A DNA stretch of 10,086 nt from JAEMQF01 sp031419715 (GTDB lineage Bacteria; Pseudomonadota; Gammaproteobacteria; Burkholderiales; Burkholderiaceae_C). Within the stretch, counting starts at the first letter, position 1. Every line of letters begins with the position of its first letter. The position numbers and the translations under genes were made by a program. The stretch covers positions 1 to 10,086 of the forward strand of contig JANOLJ010000099.1 in NCBI GenBank assembly GCA_031419715.1. The letters run 5' to 3'. Shown piece after piece: positions 7,458 to 10,086 of this stretch. The notes below the pieces were generated by a model. It made no database searches, was not told where the DNA came from, and worked only from the letters and a program-made list of their open reading frames with translations.

Positions 7458-7955
7458 TCAGGTGGCGAGTGCCGCTTCGATGTCGGCGCGCAGTGCTTCC
7501 GGCGCGTCGGTGGGGGCGTAGCGCTTGATCACCTGGCCGTCCCGGCCGACGAGGAACTTCGTGAAGTTCCATTTGACGCCCTGGCTGCCGAGCAGGCCAG
7601 GCGCTTCACTGGTGAGCCATCGCCAAAGCGGATGCGCGGCGGCGCCATTCACATCGACCTTGCCCATCATCGGGAAGCTCACGCCGAAGTTGAGTTCGCA
7701 GAACGACGCGATTTCCGAGTTGCTGCCCGCGTCCTGCGCGCCGAACTGGTTGCACGGGAAACCCACGACCACGAGTCCCCGATCGCGGTAGTCTTTCCAC
7801 AGACCCTCCAGGCCGGTGAACTGCGGTGTGAAGCCGCAGGCACTGGCGGTGTTGACGATGAGCAGCACCTTGCCGCGTTGCGTGGACAAGTGCGCCGGTT
7901 TGCCTTCGATCGACAGGGCCTCGAAGGCATAGACGCTGGTGGGCTGTGGGTTCAT
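7458..7955 (-). CDS. gpx: Glutathione peroxidase family protein (Cys type)
   Basis: This 165-residue thiol peroxidase reduces hydrogen peroxide or organic hydroperoxides using thioredoxin or glutathione, and is most likely cytoplasmic or periplasm-independent as it has no signal peptide. The peroxidatic cysteine is Cys40 in NTASACGFTPQF (Cys, not selenocysteine). The rest of the catalytic tetrad is Gln74 in FPCNQFGAQDAGSN and Trp129-Asn130 in VKWNFTKFLV. Cys86 in ASFCELNFGVSFPM is at the position of the resolving cysteine in thioredoxin-dependent members, so thioredoxin is the likelier reductant. The start at 7955 is supported by GAAGG, read on the minus strand from 7962-7966, at normal spacing. 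It lies 48 bp after the EamA transporter gene and 31 bp before tyrB, probably in one transcript. Confidence 0.93.
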   Translation of the reverse strand: MNPQPTSVYAFEALSIEGKPAHLSTQRGKVLLIVNTASACGFTPQFTGLEGLWKDYRDRGLVVVGFPCNQFGAQDAGSNSEIASFCELNFGVSFPMMGKVDVNGAAAHPLWRWLTSEAPGLLGSQGVKWNFTKFLVGRDGQVIKRYAPTDAPEALRADIEAALAT

Positions 7956-8003
7956 GGCGAGCCTTCGGATTCAACGAATCTGGTGATGGTAGCGCGGCAG
8001 CGT

Positions 8004-8906
8004 TCAGGGCGGCGCCGGCTCCAGGGTTGACAGCAGCGCGGCCAACAGGATCATCGCGCCGCCCACCATCAGCCTGGTCGTGAGCGTGCCGCCGCCGAGT
8101 GCCAGCGCCGAGGCGGAGGCAAAAATCACCTCGGTGAGCATGATCACCGAAGTGACGTTGGCGCGCAGCCGCGCGGCGCCATACTGCAAGGCGAGATTGC
8201 CCACCAAGAACAGCGCCGCCAGCCCCAGTACCCAGGGCGCGAGCGACCACTGCAAGTCCACCGGCCAACGCATCAACCCGGATTGCGCCAGCGCCGCGCC
8301 CAGCAAGCCCGAGACCGCGGCGCCGCCCATGAACATCGCCAGCGCGCGTGCCGCTTCGGGGCGGTGCGACTCGCGGCGCAACATCACATTGTTCAGTGCG
8401 AATGCGAACCCGCCCAGCACGCCCAGCCAATCGGGCAACGACAGGGGCGCCGGCCAGCCTTCCGCACTGAGGCTCGCCTGCGGCCAGAGCACGACGGCGG
8501 CACCTGCCAGCGCCAACCCGGCTCGCGCCAGCGCCGGGCGTGTCAACGGCTCGTTCAGCAACATCCGGGCCAACAGCGCCGCCCACAGCGGCATCAAGTA
8601 GAACAACAAGACGACACGCACGACGTCGCCGATCACCACACCCCAATTGAACGCGGCGTTCGTCGCGCCGGAGGCCAGCAGCAGCACCCACAAGATGGGC
8701 GTGCGCAGCAGATAGGCCAGCGCCGCGGGGCGCCACGCGATGATGATCAGCGCCCCGAGCGCGTAGACGAACAGCGTGGTCCACAGCGGGTGCAGACCCA
8801 GCGCTTCGATTCTCCGAAACGGCCACCAGCTCGTGCCCCAGACCAAGGCATTGAACATCAAGGCCAACGCGGGCAGAAGTGTTGCAGGGGCAACGTTTGC
8901 TGACAT
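8004..8906 (-). CDS. EamA-family (DMT superfamily) inner-membrane transporter
   Basis: This 300-residue integral membrane protein of the drug/metabolite transporter superfamily probably exports small metabolites such as amino acids or their analogues; the substrate is not evident. It shows two EamA halves. The first, about 10-140, ends in the typical LLNEPLTRPALARAGLALAGAAVVLW. The second, about 160-294, contains VTSVIMLTEVIFASASALALGGGTLTTRLMVGGAMILLAALLS, the hallmark last three helices with Glu259. About ten hydrophobic segments can be counted. The start at 8906 is chosen because the first membrane segment follows within ten residues. The frame stays open far upstream, but that extension is Arg/Ala-rich, lacks family features and runs over the opposite-strand lipoprotein gene. 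No strong Shine-Dalgarno precedes it. It is the first gene of the proposed EamA-gpx-tyrB operon and is divergent from the lipoprotein phosphoesterase. Confidence 0.9.
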   Translation of the reverse strand: MSANVAPATLLPALALMFNALVWGTSWWPFRRIEALGLHPLWTTLFVYALGALIIIAWRPAALAYLLRTPILWVLLLASGATNAAFNWGVVIGDVVRVVLLFYLMPLWAALLARMLLNEPLTRPALARAGLALAGAAVVLWPQASLSAEGWPAPLSLPDWLGVLGGFAFALNNVMLRRESHRPEAARALAMFMGGAAVSGLLGAALAQSGLMRWPVDLQWSLAPWVLGLAALFLVGNLALQYGAARLRANVTSVIMLTEVIFASASALALGGGTLTTRLMVGGAMILLAALLSTLEPAPP

Positions 8907-9089
8907 CGGACGATTGTCGGCCAGGAGGTTCGCCGCCCATGCGCCCGCGAATTCCGACCGCCACGCCACACGCCCGGCGGGCCAAGCGTGGTGGATTTCA
9001 CGCGCTATCGTGCAACGCGATGAACATAAAGATGCCCGCAAGTCACCCGGTGGAAGATGGTCACATCGGAACCACAAGGAACGCACGGC
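8907..9089. other. Divergent intergenic region, EamA gene / lipoprotein phosphoesterase
   Basis: These 183 bp should hold promoters for both flanking genes, but I find no convincing -35/-10 pair. There is one possible hairpin: CCACGC at 8961-8966 pairs with GCGTGG at 8986-8991, enclosing a smaller GCCC/GGGC stem. It lacks a T-run and is not a terminator. A 24-codon run from the ATG at 9020 merely continues into another frame of the lipoprotein gene and is not supported as a gene. Confidence 0.5.
9076..9080 (+). promoter_or_regulatory. Shine-Dalgarno site of the lipoprotein phosphoesterase
   Basis: AAGGA lies 9 nt before the ATG at 9090. It supports that ATG, with its lipoprotein signal peptide, as the true start, although the frame is later broken by an amber codon. 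Downstream of the amber, the first in-frame start-like codon is a GTG at 9324, which falls inside the conserved core and cannot be a natural start. Confidence 0.65.
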
Positions 9090-9968
9090 ATGAAGCACCG
9101 AACCTTGACATCCGCGGGCGTACTGGCCGCGACCCTGAGCCTGGTGAGTTGCGGCGGCGGAACCGGCAGCGGCACCGACCCGGGCACTGGTACTGGCACT
9201 GGCACGGGCACGGGCACGGGCACCGGCTAGACGCCCGCAGTCCTCGTCGGCGCTGGCGACATTGCCAATTGCAACGGCAATGAAGAAGCGACCGCGAAAC
9301 TGCTCGACGGCATTGCTGGCACCGTGTTCACCACGGGCGACAACGTCTATCCGGTTGGCGCCGCGGCGGAGTACACGAACTGCTATGAGCCGACATGGGG
9401 CCGACACAAGGCGCGCACGCGGCCCAGCCCGGGCAACCATGACTACGGCATCGCGGGGGCGCCGCACTACTACAACTATTTCGGCGCGAACGCGGGGCCC
9501 GCCGGGCTGGGTTACTACAGCTATGAACTCGGTGACTGGCACATCGTCGTGCTCAACAGCAATATCGCGCGCGGTGCCGGTTCAGTGCAGGAGCAGTGGC
9601 TGCGCAACGACCTGGCGGCCAACACCAAGCCCTGCACGCTGGCGTATTGGCATCACCCGCTGTTCAATTCGGGCGCGAGCCACGGCAACAACCCGAGCAT
9701 GGCGCCGCTGTACAAGGCGCTGTATGACCACCATGTCGACGTCCTCGTCACCGGCCACGAACACATCTACGAGCGCTTTGCGCCACAGAACGTGAACGGC
9801 CAGTCCGACCCGAACGGGCCGCGCGTGTTCACCGTCGGCACGGGGGGCGTGCCGTTCTATGGCATCGGCACGATCCAGCCGAACAGCGAGGTGCGCAACA
9901 ACGCGACCCACGGCGTCATCAAGTTCACGCTCAAGGCGAACAGCTATGACCCTATTTTCCTCAGTTGA
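9090..9968 (+). pseudogene. Purple-acid-phosphatase-like lipoprotein metallophosphoesterase, interrupted by an in-frame amber codon
   Basis: The frame encodes an exported phosphoesterase of 292 codons broken by TAG at codon 47 (9228-9230). The first 46 codons give a lipoprotein signal (MKHRT, hydrophobic core, lipobox LVSC with Cys21) and a Gly-Thr repeat linker. After the stop, the same frame continues without any shift into a complete metallophosphoesterase domain: AGDI (Asp57), TTGDNVYP (Asp84, Tyr87), PGNHDYG (Asn116, His117), WHHPLF (His188/189) and GHEHIYE (His223, His225). The GDxxY motif with its Tyr ligand is typical of purple acid phosphatases. The protein ends SYDPIFLS, whereas relatives as I recall them continue about 15 residues with a W.F.P..G..F.D.G pattern, so the C-terminus may also be damaged. 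It could be a recent pseudogene, an amber read-through gene, or a sequencing or assembly error next to a repeat; the intact motifs argue that any inactivation is recent. Confidence 0.75.
9183..9227 (+). repeat. Hexanucleotide tandem repeat encoding (Gly-Thr)7-Gly
   Basis: Seven in-frame copies of a GGCACN/GGTACT hexamer run from 9183 to 9224. Their third bases drift (ACT early, ACG in the middle, ACC last). They are followed by GGC and then the TAG at 9228. The repeat encodes a flexible linker between the lipidated cysteine and the enzyme domain. A change in unit number shifts by six bases and would alter linker length but not the frame. Confidence 0.85.
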
Positions 9969-9976
9969 CCGGCTGC

Positions 9977-10003
9977 GACTTGGCGCAAACGTAGACTTGG
10001 CGC
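9977..10003. repeat. Pair of 10-bp direct repeats upstream of the last gene
   Basis: GACTTGGCGC occurs at 9977-9986 and again at 9994-10003, a 17-bp period, 31 bp before the ATG at 10034. A two-copy repeat in a short leader could be an operator or activator site, but 17 bp is not close to whole helical turns and no known regulator motif is recognised. Confidence 0.5.
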
Positions 10004-10020
10004 GGGTTTGATCTCGACAC

Positions 10021-10027
10021 GAGGAGG
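10021..10027 (+). promoter_or_regulatory. Strong Shine-Dalgarno site of the last gene
   Basis: GAGGAGG lies 6 nt before the ATG at 10034. It is the best ribosome binding site in the window and the main reason for calling the truncated gene behind it. Confidence 0.75.
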
Positions 10028-10033
10028 CACCCG

Positions 10034-10086
10034 ATGGGTGAGCACAAATTGGCGCCGGTCAAGGCGGTGAACGTGGTGGCTGCGGC
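10034..10086 (+). CDS. Unidentified protein, N-terminal 17 residues; 3' end outside window
   Basis: The frame opens MGEHKLAPVKAVNVVAA and runs off the window end. It is called from the ATG behind an optimal Shine-Dalgarno (GAGGAGG, 6-nt spacing) and from in-frame continuation. Seventeen residues are too few to name a family; no signal peptide or motif is visible. It lies 65 bp after the interrupted phosphatase on the same strand, and the direct repeats between them suggest it may have its own promoter. Confidence 0.6.
   Translation, partial: MGEHKLAPVKAVNVVAA

Noticed and set aside
8961..8991. Hairpin in the divergent region as a terminator
   Set aside because: The outer stem is 6 bp with a large loop and no T-tract, and no gene ends there; it remains only a possible regulatory stem.
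9005..9223. Minus-strand proline-valine repeat protein
   Set aside because: The PV run is the complement of the same hexamer repeat; it has no supporting start or motif.
8879..9283. Plus-strand frame overlapping the start of the lipoprotein gene, with a GHWYWHWHGHGHGHR run
   Set aside because: The His/Trp/Gly run is the Gly-Thr hexamer repeat read in another frame; it has no ribosome site or family resemblance.
8907..9542. Long minus-strand extension of the EamA gene up to 9542
   Set aside because: The added residues are Arg/Ala-rich and family-unlike, and lie opposite a real gene; the membrane protein begins naturally at 8906.
9324..9968. Phosphatase gene starting at the GTG codon at 9324
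   Set aside because: That codon is the Val before the FTTGDNVY motif; starting there would drop the first metal aspartate (Asp57) and no ribosome site precedes it.
9965..9997. Promoter TTGACC ... TAGACT ahead of the last gene
   Set aside because: The spacer is 21 bp and the -35 word overlaps the stop codon of the previous frame; too weak to list.

Overview
The window is ordinary-looking chromosomal DNA from a GC-rich proteobacterium. A GTP-type PEP carboxykinase, HutI, a YegD-type Hsp70-like protein, a class I aromatic aminotransferase, a Cys-type glutathione peroxidase and a short CTLPC-containing TPR protein together suggest a betaproteobacterium of the Burkholderiales. This is an inference from family resemblance, not a database match. 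Base composition and codon use look uniform, and I see no mobile element, tRNA, rRNA or CRISPR array. No stretch longer than about 185 bp lacks a gene.

Layout. (1) Plus strand, 1-2620: the 3' end of pckG, a complete hutI, and a small calcineurin-like metallophosphoesterase. (2) Minus strand, 4813-2691: a secreted TPR protein followed by a Tat-type PhoD-family alkaline phosphatase. It converges on block 1 across a 70-bp spacer that carries short direct repeats. (3) Plus strand, 4926-6221: an Hsp70-like YegD protein, divergent from the TPR gene across a 112-bp promoter region. (4) Minus strand, 8906-6233: an EamA-family transporter, a glutathione peroxidase and tyrB, closely spaced and probably one operon. 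Its last gene converges on yegD with only 11 bp between stops. (5) Plus strand, 9090-9968: a lipoprotein of the purple-acid-phosphatase-like metallophosphoesterase family, interrupted by one in-frame amber codon at the edge of a Gly-Thr hexanucleotide repeat. (6) From 10034: the first 17 codons of an unidentified gene behind a strong Shine-Dalgarno sequence.

Themes. pckG, hutI and tyrB all serve amino-acid catabolism and gluconeogenesis, although hutI stands without other hut genes. Three phosphoesterases of different families lie within about 8 kb, two of them exported, but I see no Pho box that would tie them into a regulon. The most noteworthy observation is the amber-interrupted phosphatase, whose metal-ligand motifs are all intact after the stop. 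I did not find convincing evidence for an undescribed multi-gene system.
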